DNA from: Alopecurus myosuroides
Lineage: Eukaryota; Streptophyta; Magnoliopsida; Poales; Poaceae
Length of the DNA stretch: 64,000 bases
Reading direction: 5' to 3'
NCBI GenBank assembly: GCA_028641055.1
Contig: CM054060.1
Span: 163,530,696 to 163,594,695, forward strand
Shown here: one piece after another, positions 1 to 11,278 of the stretch
Layout of the letters: each line of letters begins with the position of its first letter
Position numbering within the stretch: the stretch's first letter is position 1
The notes under the pieces: generated by a model
Seen by the model: the letters and a program-made list of their open reading frames with translations, nothing else
Told to the model about the DNA's origin: nothing
Database searches by the model: none
Position numbers and translations under genes: made by a program

Positions 1-326
1 ACTGTAGCCACATCGTAGCGTGGATAATCACACGCTCCGTAAGTTGAAACGCACGCCTGTACAGCTACAGGATACGCGGGATCCTGTCAGAACGGCTCCA
101 TTGACTTCTTGCCCGAGTAGGAACGCAACCCATCTACTCGGACCATAACTTCTCTATTCGGACGAATACAATCTTCCTTAATATCTTCTCTTGGCCTTCA
201 GTACTTATGACCGGATAGAGACTACCGGGTAGAGGGTACCCGGGTAGCCACCAACCCGGCCAACAGTACTCTGATCTTCACTTTTACCACTTGTCTTGCC
301 CCTACTCGGGGGTAGCCCCCGACATT
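1..326 (-). repeat. 3' LTR of the Tat/Retand-like Gypsy, truncated by window start
   Basis: Matches 18735-19059 almost base for base. The internal junction is at 326/327, where the LTR begins TGTCGGGGGCTACCCCCG on the minus strand. The LTR is rich in the word CCGAGTAG and its complement (113-120, 134-141, 304-311). Most differences from the other LTR are C/T or G/A transitions. Confidence 0.9.
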
Positions 327-850
327 AGTCCCCGAAGCTGGTAGAGTCCAGTGAACTTGTTCACGGGGCCCTGCCAGCTTAAACCAACTTGTCTTCTTGA
401 CGTAGTAATGCCGAGTTGCCTCTCCACTTGGACCAAGGACTCCTTCTCAAATTTCCCCAATTGTGGTCACAAAAGAAACTTCCTTGTAGCCGAGTAGAGC
501 ACTCTCTCTACTGCGCGGCCGAGTAACTTGACTTAGTGAAATTTCGAACGCGATCCCGCTGGATCAGACCAAATCCATCTTATCGTGTCGCTACTGGGCA
601 CGTGTCAAGCCCACGTACCTCCGACGCCTCGGTGCTGCCGCAGGCCACGCGCCAGCCACTGCGCCTAGGGCCCACGGCCCGTTAGGTCACGTCGCACGGG
701 TACTCGAGAGCCCACGATCTGGGACGTGGGATTAACTGCGCCCGTTACGCGCGCGTTTCGCGCTGTGTGCGTTTCTAACGGGCAGTTAACCAACGCCGCA
801 CGATCAATGCCCACGATTGATCCAGTAGTAACTGCAACGCGCGGGGAGAG
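327..850. other. Polypurine tract and untranslated spacer between 3' LTR and antisense gene
   Basis: On the minus strand, the purine-rich string CTTCGGGGACTAA (complement of 327-339) directly abuts the 3' LTR and is the likely polypurine tract for plus-strand priming. The rest has no coding potential I can support. It contains CCGAGTAG/CCGAGTAA at 490-497 and 519-526 and is the upstream region of the antisense gene. Confidence 0.6.
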
Positions 851-857
851 ATAAATA
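851..857 (+). promoter_or_regulatory. Candidate TATA box of the antisense gene
   Basis: ATAAATA lies in a GC-rich setting 206 bases before the ATG at 1063 and is followed by a C/T-rich leader, as in grass promoters. It points away from the 3' LTR and into the plus-strand gene, so that gene could be transcribed independently of the LTR. No transcript data are available; the call rests on motif and position. Confidence 0.5.
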
Positions 858-2022
858 CCCCCGCGCCGACTGCCTGTTCTCTTTCCTCCGCATTTCCCAA
901 TCTCGCACTCCCCTCTCCGCAGTCGCCGCCGTCGAGCACAGCGCCACCGCAAGCACTCACTGCGCCGCCACCGTGAGATCTGAGAGCAAGCATCCCGGCA
1001 CACCATCGCCGCCATCCTCAATCTCCACGAGCTCTTCATCTCCTTCTAGCAACCTCCCTTCCATGGCTCCTCATGGAGACGAGGCGGTTTCTGCCCGAGC
1101 CGGCTGGGAGGGCTCGGACGTCACCGTCGAGGACTGCCAATGGCTGGTAAACACCCGCCGTGTTCCTCCCGGCGTGGTTTGCCGGCATCCTGGCACCGAA
1201 CTCATCCCGGCACCTGAGAAGGACAAGTACGTTGTCTTCCTTTCTCACTTCAAACGCGGCTTTGGCCTTTCCATCTCGATATTCTTTTCCGATTTCCTCC
1301 GCCACTTCGGCCTATAGCCACACCATATTCCACCAAATGCTATCGTCATGCTTTCCATACACGCCACCGTGTGTGAGGCCTTCCGGGGCGTCTACCCAAC
1401 CGTCCAGACATGGGCCAGGTACTTCTTTCTCCGCAAGCAAAGTGTTCCCGATCCTGGGAACACTGAAGCCCCTCGCGCGATGACCCAGACGGGTAGCGCG
1501 ATGATGTTGCAGCGCAAGACCGGGCACCACCCGCGGGTGCTCGGATTGGAAACCGTGCGCAAGTGGCAGCGCGGCTTCCTCTACGTGAAGAATGTTGCCG
1601 CCGAGAAGGGCAAGCCCATCGAAGACCGGATAAGGCTCCCAGAGTTCAAGAACGCGCTGCCCACGGGCAGAACTGGGGCTATGATCCAAAGAAGACAGTG
1701 CCAGATGTCCTCCAAGTCGAGAAGCGCATGACCGAGTTGATCTCGGAAGGGCTCCTCCAGGACGATCCAATCGCCTGCTGGATCTCCCGCCGAGTACTCC
1801 CGCTCCAGGAGCGAGCACACAAGATGTGCTACATGGGAGGTCCTCGGGATTGCACCAGGACGACGACATTTGAGCTCAGCAAGGCTGAGGTGGCCATCTG
1901 GGCCAGGTCTATCATGCAGACCACGCTCACTGATAACTGGGCATACGGCTTCATGCCGTATAGCCGCACCAAGAAGATCCCTCGGGTTAGTGCTCTTCCC
2001 TGCACCTTTACTCTTTGTAATT

Positions 2023-2280
2023 GACACCGAGTAGAATTCCTATTAGCTTCATATGCTTTGTATTTGCATGTTGTTCCGAGTAGAACCACTTAGCTTAATG
2101 TGCTTTGTGTTTGCACGCTATCCCGAGTAGAAACACTTAGCTTAATGTGCTTTGTGTTTGCACGCTATCCCGAGTAGAAACACTTAGCTTAATGTGCTTT
2201 GTGTTTGCACGCTATCCCGAGTAGAAACACTTAGCTTAATGTGCTTTGTGTTTGCATGCTATCCCTAGTAGAAACACTTA
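2023..2280 (+). repeat. 47-bp minisatellite in intron 1 of the antisense gene
   Basis: About five head-to-tail copies of a 47-base unit, each containing CCGAGTAGAAACACTTAGC and ending in TTTGTGTTTGCA. Clean copies begin near 2117, 2164 and 2211. The flanking copies (from about 2023 and 2070) are diverged and the last is partial. The array fills most of the 334-base intron between the donor at 1986 and the acceptor at 2318-2319. Confidence 0.9.
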
Positions 2281-5200
2281 TCCGAGAACTCAACTCATAG
2301 TGCTTGCTTGTACCAACAGCATATCAATCACCAGAGAGAAAAGGACAATGAGATCTTCGAGGCCAACTGGCACGATGACATGACTGAGGATGACGCCAAG
2401 GCATACGACACCCAAGACACCTTGTGCATCCCTCACTCCAATCAGTCCGGTAAGTCCCGAGCAGATGCCTCTATTCGGGATTGGTCCGAAGACGAGGAAG
2501 GTGACTTGGTTCACCTTTCTGTTTACTCGCAGTTTGCTTTACTTCCCTTCTTTTTTGCTTCTTCTGAATTCTCCCCTCTTCTCTGTAGAGGAGCCTGATG
2601 TGGACGAGCTGGAGGAGCCCGTGGACGTGGTTCCTTTGTCCATGGCTGCTCCCACTACTCGGAAGAGGATTGGCAGCGATGCACAGGCACCTCCTGGCAA
2701 GAGAACCAAGAAGCAGCCAGCCAACAAAGCCGTCGCTTCCCATAAGAGGAAGGCCCCCCACCAACAAGGGGTAAGTGTTCTCCGAGTAAACCTTGACTTA
2801 TTGCGGTTTTCTATTGTGTTTTTCTCTTCTCCCTTTTTCTACTTTCTTTCTGATCCTACTTCTTCTTCCAGCGCGCCTCTCGACGCTGATGGCACTGCCG
2901 CACCTCGTCCCAAGAGGAAGACAAACACCGTGTCCCGAGATCAGCTCGTAAATCTCTCGGATGAAGAAGACCAGGAACCGCAGGATAGGACGCGTGCGTC
3001 CTCCCCTGTTGATGAAGAACAAGATCTCGGCGCCGAGAATGACGGCGCCGGGGATGACACCGACCAAGTCACTGAACAGCAGCAATCTGAAGCGCAGCAA
3101 GCTGCCCATGACACTGCCAACCTCGAGATGCCGCCAACTCCCCCAGCTGCATCAGCGGAGGAGAACATTGAGCGAGCTGCCGAGCAGCAGCAAGGAGACG
3201 CCGCCCTGGAGCGTCTAGAGCCTGCTGCAGAACAGCAGCGTGAAGACAACGCTGGAGAGCAGCAAGACCCCGCGGCCGAGCCGCGGGTAGAAGACAATGT
3301 CACTGAAAGGCCTGATCCCGCTGCAGAGCAGCGGGTAGAAGACGATGTGATGGAGCCAGCCCGCCAAGACCAAGTGCAGCCAGACGCTTCACCGAGTAGC
3401 CGGCCACCTGTGCCGCCAACTCAGCAGGCGACTCCACCCCGCGCCTCAGTTCCTCCACCAACTCAGCAACCATCTCCGCCAGTTCAACAAGTGCCACCAC
3501 CCTCTCGGCCAACTCCCATGCCAACTACCAAGAAGACCACCAAGTCTGGAGCTGAGGCAACCCGGACGCAGCCGAAACGCGCTGCCTCACAGGTTGGGCA
3601 GGCGCCGCAGCCCTCCAAGCCGCAAGACGGGAAGTCCACGAAACTGGTCAAGAGTACCCAGCTGACACTCACTCTGCCCACATCAAGCGCCAACCCAGTT
3701 GCCTCTGGGGTCACCTTTGGCCCTGCCGAGAAGTCGAGTGCTGGTGCTGGCGCCAGCACAGCGCAAGTATCCTGAGTACTGGGTAGATCTGTCGCAGCGC
3801 CACCAAATCCCGCTGTCCAAGGAGGAGAAACGACTAGTCGCTCTCAAAGAGCGCCAAGCCGTGGGAACCTCCAAGTCCAAAGGAAAGAAGGAAGTCGTGG
3901 CCATCAAAGAACTTTCTTCCTTCGGCAAAGACGAGGAAGAGCTTCCCGAAGAAGGCCTTGCGGCCATCTTGGACCGAGTAGGCCACATCGGGAAGGCCTG
4001 GGACAGCAAAGTGCTCGAAAACAATGCCTGGGATGGTACCGAGTTGGGGAAACTCGACCATTATCGAACGGACTGAAACAAGGCCGACATTGGCTCTGTT
4101 GGCATGACGGTCGCCAGCCCTTGCTGCACCTTGGCCGGAAAACTGTTTGTCCTGCGCAAGAACGCCGAGGACATCGAGCAAAGCTATGTTGTAAGTGTCT
4201 CTCTCTTCTTTGTATTTTCCGAGTTGCTGATTTCTTCTTTCTCTTCTCTTCTTCTCTTCTTCTCTTAGTCATTCTCCCAGTCCCCGAGATTCGGGCCGAG
4301 TAGGTGAAGACTCAACCGAGTTGACATTTACTCGGGCCAAATCTTCCAGTACTCATATTTTCCTTTCTACTATGCATAATAGCGTCCATAAAAGGACACA
4401 AATTTTCCGTCAACTTCTTTGGAACCACCGCCAAGCCAGGGAGCGGAACCAAGCCCTGGAGGCCGAGAAGAAAGACAAGGATGCTATGGAGGAGTAGGCC
4501 CTGGAACGCACCCTCAAGCTTTCTGAAATAGAGAGTAAGCTTTTAGCATCTCGGTTTATGTGTTTTGTACTTACGCCCGTTATTGGCTTTTTTCTCAATT
4601 GTTGTCTTCTCTGCAGGCGAGCTCAAGGCTCTGCTGGAAAGGCACCAAGACTGCGAGGTCTTCGCTGCCTCTCCACAAAGCAAAATCACTTCTCTGGAAG
4701 GTGAACAATCATCTGTCTTCTCTGTGTGTTGCTTGTCTCTGTTGGCTACTCTGCTGATAACGCTCTTCTATCCGCAGAAGAATACAAGAAGTTCCGGGAG
4801 CAGCATCTGGATTGCCTCACACCCGCTGAAGTTCAAAAGCAAATTCAGGCCCGGGAAGCAGAGATTGAGAAGGAGCGCGCGGCCGAGAAGACAGAGTTTG
4901 AGAAACTGTAACAGCCCAAGTATGAAAACCTACCATTTAGAATGTTTGATTTCTTGTTATTAAAGTATTGCATCATGGCATCATTTTACTCCCTTGTTTG
5001 CATTTGTTTACTATTTGTTTGCACCTGTTTTTTTTTGTTTTCATAATGAAACTCAAACAATGTCAAATGCTTTGTTTTCATACTTGCTCTGTTACAACCT
5101 TTTAAATAGAAATCTCAAATAAAAACAACCAATTTGTTTTCATATTATTCCACATTGATCAACTAATAAAATGATGCTTTATTTCAATTAAGTAATTCCA

Positions 5201-5702
5201 AATTGCTTTCAAATTCAAAGCATCTTCAAACAGCACCCTATTTGAAAATTATAAAATTACCAAAACAAAATACACTCTTTTGTTTCCAATTAAAGTTATT
5301 TGGTTCACCTTATTAAATTGTTGGTTTCAAGAGTACTCAAATAGTTATCAAATACTTCCAAAACTAAACCAATTTACAAACAGCTCTGGAATTTTGAAAT
5401 CTTGAAATTTAAAATGGCCAAATGGTTGCTAACACACTAAGTGGCCTACCCAAATATTTCTGGAAATTTTGGCAAACCCCAAAGCATCTTTTCTTCCAAT
5501 TTCTTTTACTGCAAAAAAAAAATAAGCAGAACAAAAAAAATTAAAAAATAAACCGGCTGGGGAACAGCAGGCTGGGCCAAGCCCAGCCCACCACCCCAGC
5601 AACCCCACTCGCGCACGGCCTGCCAGCCTATTTCTTCCAGCTCCGTACAGGTGATGTCATCGCACGCCAGCACCCGAGCTCCACCTGCTCCCCCCGAGCG
5701 AC

Positions 5703-5732
5703 TATATCTACCCCATATCCCATCAAACCCTA
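5703..5732 (+). promoter_or_regulatory. TATA-like box and telo-box in the solo LTR
   Basis: TATATCTA at 5703-5710 is followed by AAACCCTA, a plant telo-box, at 5725-5732 and then a GC-rich, C/T-rich leader. This places the LTR promoter on the plus strand. The motif identity is clear; activity is inference. Confidence 0.5.
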
Positions 5733-6307
5733 GGTCTAGGCCCCTACTCCCCTCTACCCTCGCGCCGCCGCCGATCTCTCCTCCCCACCGGCGCAATTCT
5801 CCGTCTCTGAAACTCCACCTCACCGGCGACGTTTCTCTGAACCTGCCATCGCCGCCGCCGATCCAGTGCCCTACTACCCTCGCTGTCTTCGGGAACGGAC
5901 TCCCCGCTTCTCCCTCGAGGCCCTGGACACCGCAGCAGCCGCGGTTGCAGAACACAGCGCCGCCGCCTTCATCAACTGTCGCCGCCGGATTTTTCTCCAT
6001 CGAGCCTCTGCTCGACTCCAATTCGGAGGTGATTTTTGTCCCTCCGCTCACCGTCCCCTCTTAATTCCTTCCTCCTCACAGCAGCATGCTAGCACACAAA
6101 CGCACCACCACGTTTGAGGCATCGCAGAACGCGCACGGTGGCCATCCGCCGGCGAGTCGTTCCGCCGTGGTTCTGTAGCTGAACCCATTTGTTTTCAGTT
6201 CGACAATCGCTTGTATGACGAAAGTTCAGGCCAACTGAACTTCAAAGTTCAGTTAAGCTGCACCTATCCCTTAAAACCATTGCCTGTTCCCTTCTGTCAA
6301 CAAGCTC

Positions 6308-6379
6308 TTTCGTAGTGCAGTGGTAGCATCTGCCCGCGCGCAAGGCCAGGGTGCGGGTTCGAGCCCCCGCTGCGCCCAT
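6308..6379 (+). other. tRNA-derived segment with pol III A and B boxes
   Basis: TAGTGCAGTGG (6313-6323) matches the A box and GGTTCGAGCCC (6356-6366) matches the B box, with tRNA-like spacing, ending GCGCCCA. The acceptor stem does not pair and the T stem is imperfect, so this is not a functional tRNA. It could be a SINE head or a tRNA remnant captured in the LTR. No poly(A) or simple-repeat SINE tail was seen. Confidence 0.5.
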
Positions 6380-9300
6380 TCTTTTGGGATTTATTCCCCT
6401 GCACCAGTGGCCCACCCGTCAGCCGCGGTGACTGCCACGCGCGCGCGCGCAGCGCCACGCTGGCTAGGCCCCACGGGGCAGTGACTGTGGCTGGCTAGCA
6501 GCGCGGTAACAAACGTTTCCACGTTTCAGTTTCAAACTAATTCCTTTTAAATAACAGATTTAAACATTAAACTTTAAACTTTAATAACTTTTAATCTATA
6601 AGTCCAATTAATAAAAGTTGTATATGTTTTCTGTTCCAAATTGAATGATCTTTCCAAATAATCCATTTGTGTACTGTTTTGACAATTCCAAATGCATTTA
6701 AAACTCAAATTTGAATAATTCAAATGCAAATTCTTAAATTCCCTAACTAATTCATCTTTAATCCAATAAATGCAAATAAAATATGTTTTCCATGCCATTT
6801 CAAATAACCTTTTCAAATATAATTTTTGTTTCCTGTTTTGAATAATTAAAATTGCCTAAACCATTTAAACCTTGTTTAATTCAATTAAAATTGCTAAAAT
6901 CATAACTTGCTCAAATTTAATTAATTTTAAACATGTAAAATATGTTTTCAAACCAGAAAAACATAACCTTTTCAAATATGAACTTTAAATAATGTTTTGA
7001 GCAATTAAAAATATTCCTATTTGAATTAATTCCAATTTAAATCTTGTTTAAATTGCTTAATCCATAATTAATTCATCCCAACTCCTATTCCAATATCTGA
7101 AACATGTAATCCAACTAAAATTTGATGTTCTTTTCAAATATAAACTTAGTTATTTGTTTTGAACACTTTAACTTGATGAAAACAACAATTACTTGTGTGA
7201 CATCAATAAGGAACCACAAATTCTTAACATGATAAATAAAATCCCACACTTGGTAATTTCCTTTTCCTTTGCATCTATTTTTGTTGTTTACTTCTTGTTA
7301 TCATCATGCATGCATCATGTTAAACCACTTACACTTGTTAATCAATTGTAGATCATTGCTTCAACCTCAACCATTTGCATCCATATGCAATTCACATTGC
7401 ATATGGGTCCATTTAAAGTTGTTGTCTTGTCAAGTAGGTTACTTTGATGCATCCATTAATTTGACATGCATCATCCCATGTTTGTGCACTATGCCATGAT
7501 ATTGATTGTTTATCTTTCTGCATTGTTTGTTTGCTTCTTCTCGGATACACGACGACGTTGAGACCGACGATACTTACGACACCCCTTCTAAGGATCTAGC
7601 TCAGTACCAGGCTACTGGGTTTGCAGGCAAGTTATCACTCACATGAACCACTGTGTTCCTTTCAACCTTGGTTACCGATACTTTCCGTTGTTCTTTTCTG
7701 CTAGCCTTAGTAGTAGTTGTTTCTGTTACGAACCCATCACATGAATCCCTTAACCTTGATATTGCCTCATCTCCACTCCTATCACCCCTTTGGTTGAGCC
7801 AGTGTCTTACTAGCATGCTTAGGTTGTTTTGCTCGAGTCTGTTACCCGTTACTTTCTGTTACTACTCTTTTATGTTCTGGGGGCTCGATGTTTAATCAAT
7901 CAATCATGCTAATGTTATTGTTAAATAATAATTTGATGATAAGGCACCGGCAGGAGGCCCTGTGTGGTTTTGAGGCCTGCTAGTGTCGACCCTAATAGGA
8001 AAAGGGTCTTGTCTACTGATCCACGATGAGCGCACTAACCGCATGTGGGAAGCGAGTATGGGCGCCCCCCTCAATTTGATTCGATTCGCATCTCGTCCAA
8101 ATCGCCTCATTTAGTTCGTGTTTTCCATTTGCCGCATGCATGTTTTTGCGAGCCCAGGCCAGGGTGGAACTTTTGTAGTCGGCATATAGGGGGACACGTT
8201 CTTAGAGTGCTATGAGGGTCCATTTTCTTCTGGGCTCGATTAGCCGTGCGCCCAAGGTGCTTTGGGCTTGATGCGAAGAAGAGTTGAGTTGTGTAGAGTG
8301 CCCCGCTTGGTGGAAGTGCATTTCCATCTGGCGGGTTATTCTTGCGTGTACGGCCAAATTGGTGCAACCCTGCAGGGATAATCTTCTCGAGAAGCCGTGT
8401 TTTCCGCGGTTATGGATTACTTGGTGAAAGTACTGGCTAACAAGTACTCAGGACAACTTAAACCTAATGATTAACAACCTTTTCACCCAATGATTAACAA
8501 CTTGACTAGTAATAGGCTTATTGACACAATAATCTGAACCATCATTAATCCAACTGTGTGAGTTATCCTCGGATTGCTTCTTTGGATAAGGGGCGAGATC
8601 CAGGATGGGTTTGTTTGGTGGTTAGCTATAGTTGGTTACGATACACGATCTTATCTCCTTTCTGATAGCCGGAAGTGGTATTAACTCTGTAGTTGGTTAG
8701 AGCAGCCCGTTGCAGCATCTTTTATACCCCCTTTCTTCCGTTGAACCCAAGGCATCTGTGCTTGGTGTTGACGGGCTACACTTTGGTGAACTGTGAGTCT
8801 TGCTTGCCAGTACGTTTATGTACTGACCCCTTTGGGGCTGTGGTTTCCGCAGACGACGTTTCCGAGGATTTACATGGTGGCTACTACGTGGAGTATGACG
8901 AGACTGCTGACGAGTAGATAGCGGACCCGGGCAGGATCCGAGACTTCGTGGATGGGCTCCGTCTGTTCGTTTCCGGCCTCTTAGGCCTATTTGGATCTTG
9001 TCTGTACTCAGACATTTTGAATGCTTCCGTTGTGATGTAATGATGTATGTTGGGGCATGTGCCCTCTGAATGATTGTATTTGCTATCTCTGCTCTAATGA
9101 GAGCTATTTGCACCTTATTTCAATCTTTTGTGTCGTAGAGATCTGTTGTGATATCACTTGTTCCAATGCCGTTGACGTACCATGTGTGTATGTTTGAAGT
9201 ACGTCAATGGAAGTATCCTGATTTCTACGAGATAGTTTACGTCGACGCTGAACAGATAGGGGTTGGTTGTCACACATACGTGTGTTGGCCTACTCGTAAG

Positions 9301-10638
9301 AGGACGCGGGTGCCGGTAAGCCCCGTAATCCAATCTACTACTGTTCAACGGAACGGCGAGTATCCTCTAGAAGCCCGGGTGCGACAGAAACTCCAGGTGG
9401 ATCTTACAAACGCGCTCCAGACTGTCATCAACCAAGTCCGCGAGAAGCAGGAGTTCGAGGCGACTGCCAATGCCGAGAAGCGAGCACTCGAGCTGGAAAT
9501 CACCATGCTCAAGGAAAGGAACCGAGCCCTCGAGGTTCAGATCAATGACTCGCGCCACGTCCATGACAAGTATCTCCAAGAATCAGAGGACTGGAAGGTC
9601 AAGCTGGGGGCCTTGCTGGTAGAAATGGAATGTGAGTTACCGCTACCCCCTTCTTCTCTTGTCTTTTTCTTCTTTGCCTTCTTCTACCCGGTTGTACTTC
9701 TTCTCGGTCTCTGTTTCTGACTCAACTTAGTTCCTTATGAAGATATTTTCCCGGAACTCCGTTCCGCTGGTGTGCCCGCTTTGGACAAGGCAAGACAGGC
9801 TAGGGCTGCCTCTGGTCTGAACATTGACAACACCTCCAGCATCAATGACCATCTCCTCAACATCAAGACACAAATCCGCTCCCTCAAGGGCCTGGGCACC
9901 TCCATGGTGTCCACTGGTATCAAGTTGCACAAGCTCTTCTGGCCCGAGAAGGACGTCCCGGAAACCTTCCGCGAAATCGCCGATCACCTGGATGAGGTCA
10001 AGGTGGAGCTCAAGAAATGGCATGCCTCCGCAGCTCGGGCAAGAGCTGACGAGCTGCTGCACTTCGTCTTGTCCTGGTACGAGAACTTGGATCTCCAAAG
10101 GATCAGTACAGGCCGTGAAGACTCCAAGTGGACCGAAGATCCGGATTGCGTTTCTCGCCGAAAAGAGGTGGCCTATGAGCTCGCCTCCTACGCCGACACC
10201 AGCGTCTTCATCGACGGCCCCACCGAGCCCGACACGGATGTTGGCAAAGAGGACGACGACGAGGATGATGATGAGGATAGCATTACTAATGAAGACTTAG
10301 CCGTCTTCGAGGAGGGTTCCGAGGAGGAGGGATCCAAGCAGGAGAAGGCCAAGGGGACGGAGGGGAACGAGCGGGAAGGCAACACCGAGGACTCCGAGTT
10401 GGCAGCCAACCCAGAGGCCAAGCAGCTGCAGTCCGCCGTGTAGGAGGCCACCATCACCACCGAGATGGTGATCCAAGACATGGCTCCTTAGTTGGGCGCG
10501 ACTGTTGCTGCTACGGACGGTCTTTACCCTCTAGCCTCCGACTCTGCAACGGATCCCATCTCCGTGGCTACAGAAACTTTCGATCCAGCTGCCTCTACCA
10601 ACACCGACGCGGACAACACGGCTTCTACTGTTGTGTAA

Positions 10639-11278
10639 TTCCTGCAAGTCTTATCTCCAAACTTTTATCGGATCCCCGGGATGCCGGGTGCATATGTAAT
10701 CGGTACAATTATGTCCTTTGCTACTCAGTTTTTATTTGTTTAAAAGTTTAGCAACTCTGGCTCAATGCCGGGTTGCGTTTCTATGCAAGTCCCCGAGTTG
10801 CATTTTTTATCCACTCATTCTCTTTGTCTCAGCTCTTACCTGCCACTTGTGGCCTTTTTGGCAGTCGAGTCACAAGATTTCAAAGTTTGAGTTTCAAATA
10901 CTTAGCGACCTAGAAAAATGCATGGTAACGCTTCCCACCACTTAGCCGAAAAGAGACAATAGAAACAGAAAACACCCTACTCGGTTGCTACACCTCTCTT
11001 TTCCTTAGCAATTTTTCGTGTGCTCATTGACCTTTGGCTTGTTCTATTGCTTGCCATGAAGCCGGGTTGCGGACAGCAGCAGAGTCGAAGAGTTGGCCCT
11101 TGGGTTTAAACACATTACTAGATATGCTTATGACATTCTAAGTAGAGCAACCGAGTAAACAAAGTAAGACAGAGTAGAACAACACAGAACAATTTTGGAC
11201 AAGGGCAGTCCCCGAGTTTGAATTCGGAGTGCCAACTAGAATTTTAACTCGGTTGAGGAGATACATACTACTTTCTAC
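10639..11278. other. Convergent untranslated gap between antisense gene and pol
   Basis: Lies between the antisense gene's TAA (10636-10638) and the end of pol on the opposite strand. No coding region is supported. It contains further CCGAGT/ACTCGG words (for example near 10793, 10979 and 11149). Transcripts from both strands would terminate or overlap here. Confidence 0.6.

Larger units (their letters stand above)
4907..9386 (+). mobile_element. Solo LTR (4.48 kb) of a long-LTR retrotransposon nested in the antisense gene
   Basis: Starts TGTAACAGCCC and ends GGTGCGACA, flanked by a perfect 5-bp duplication GAAAC (4902-4906 and 9387-9391). Removing the insert with one GAAAC restores an open coiled-coil reading frame across the site, which fixes both ends. 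The sequence start does not recur near the end and no gag-pol is present, so a solo LTR is the simplest reading. The layout is AT-rich U3 (to 5540), TATA-like and AAACCCTA motifs near 5703-5732, a GC-rich leader, an AT-rich tract (6530-7270), then a moderately GC-rich tail. ORFs inside are short and not convincing. Confidence 0.85.
1063..10638 (+). pseudogene. Antisense multi-exon gene inside the Gypsy element; PF04195-like 'putative gypsy type transposon' protein, decayed
   Basis: The start is the ATG at 1063 in good context (ccATGGct). Exons inferred from coding continuity and GT/AG sites are 1063-1985, 2320-2449, 2589-2770, 2872-4190, about 4397-4534, 4617-4700, 4777-4906 joined to 9392-9631, and 9731-10638. 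Exon 1 resembles the PF04195 family (motifs VVFLSHFKRGFGL, TVCEAFRGVYP, NWGYDPKK). Next come a basic KRKR/KKQ stretch, a long Glu/Gln/Pro-rich region with AAEQQ repeats, a Lys/Glu coiled-coil region (4430-4906 and 9392-9630), and an acidic C-terminus (EDDDEDDDED). A 4.48-kb solo LTR plus TSD interrupts exon 7 exactly. In-frame stops are TAG at 1315, 4495, 10441 and 10489, and TGA at 4074. Frameshifts lie near 1665 and 3770. Function is unknown; the gene runs convergent to pol. Family and exon map are inferred, and exon 5's acceptor is weak. Confidence 0.7.

Noticed and set aside
1312..1869. Minus-strand 185-codon frame opposite exon 1 of the antisense gene
   Set aside because: No gag-pol motif; it mirrors the plus-strand coding exon with the PF04195-like motifs.
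2390..3775. A single-exon protein of 461 residues starting at 2390
   Set aside because: The frame reads through two segments with good donor and acceptor sites and T-rich intron composition (2450-2588 and 2771-2871); the spliced structure joins better to exon 1 and exon 2.
6308..6379. Functional tRNA gene
   Set aside because: A and B boxes are present but the acceptor stem does not pair and the T stem has a mismatch.
8693..8917. Short plus-strand ORF ending in an acidic stretch in the first solo LTR
   Set aside because: Only 74 codons, no recognised domain and no relatives visible; more likely part of a non-coding LTR.
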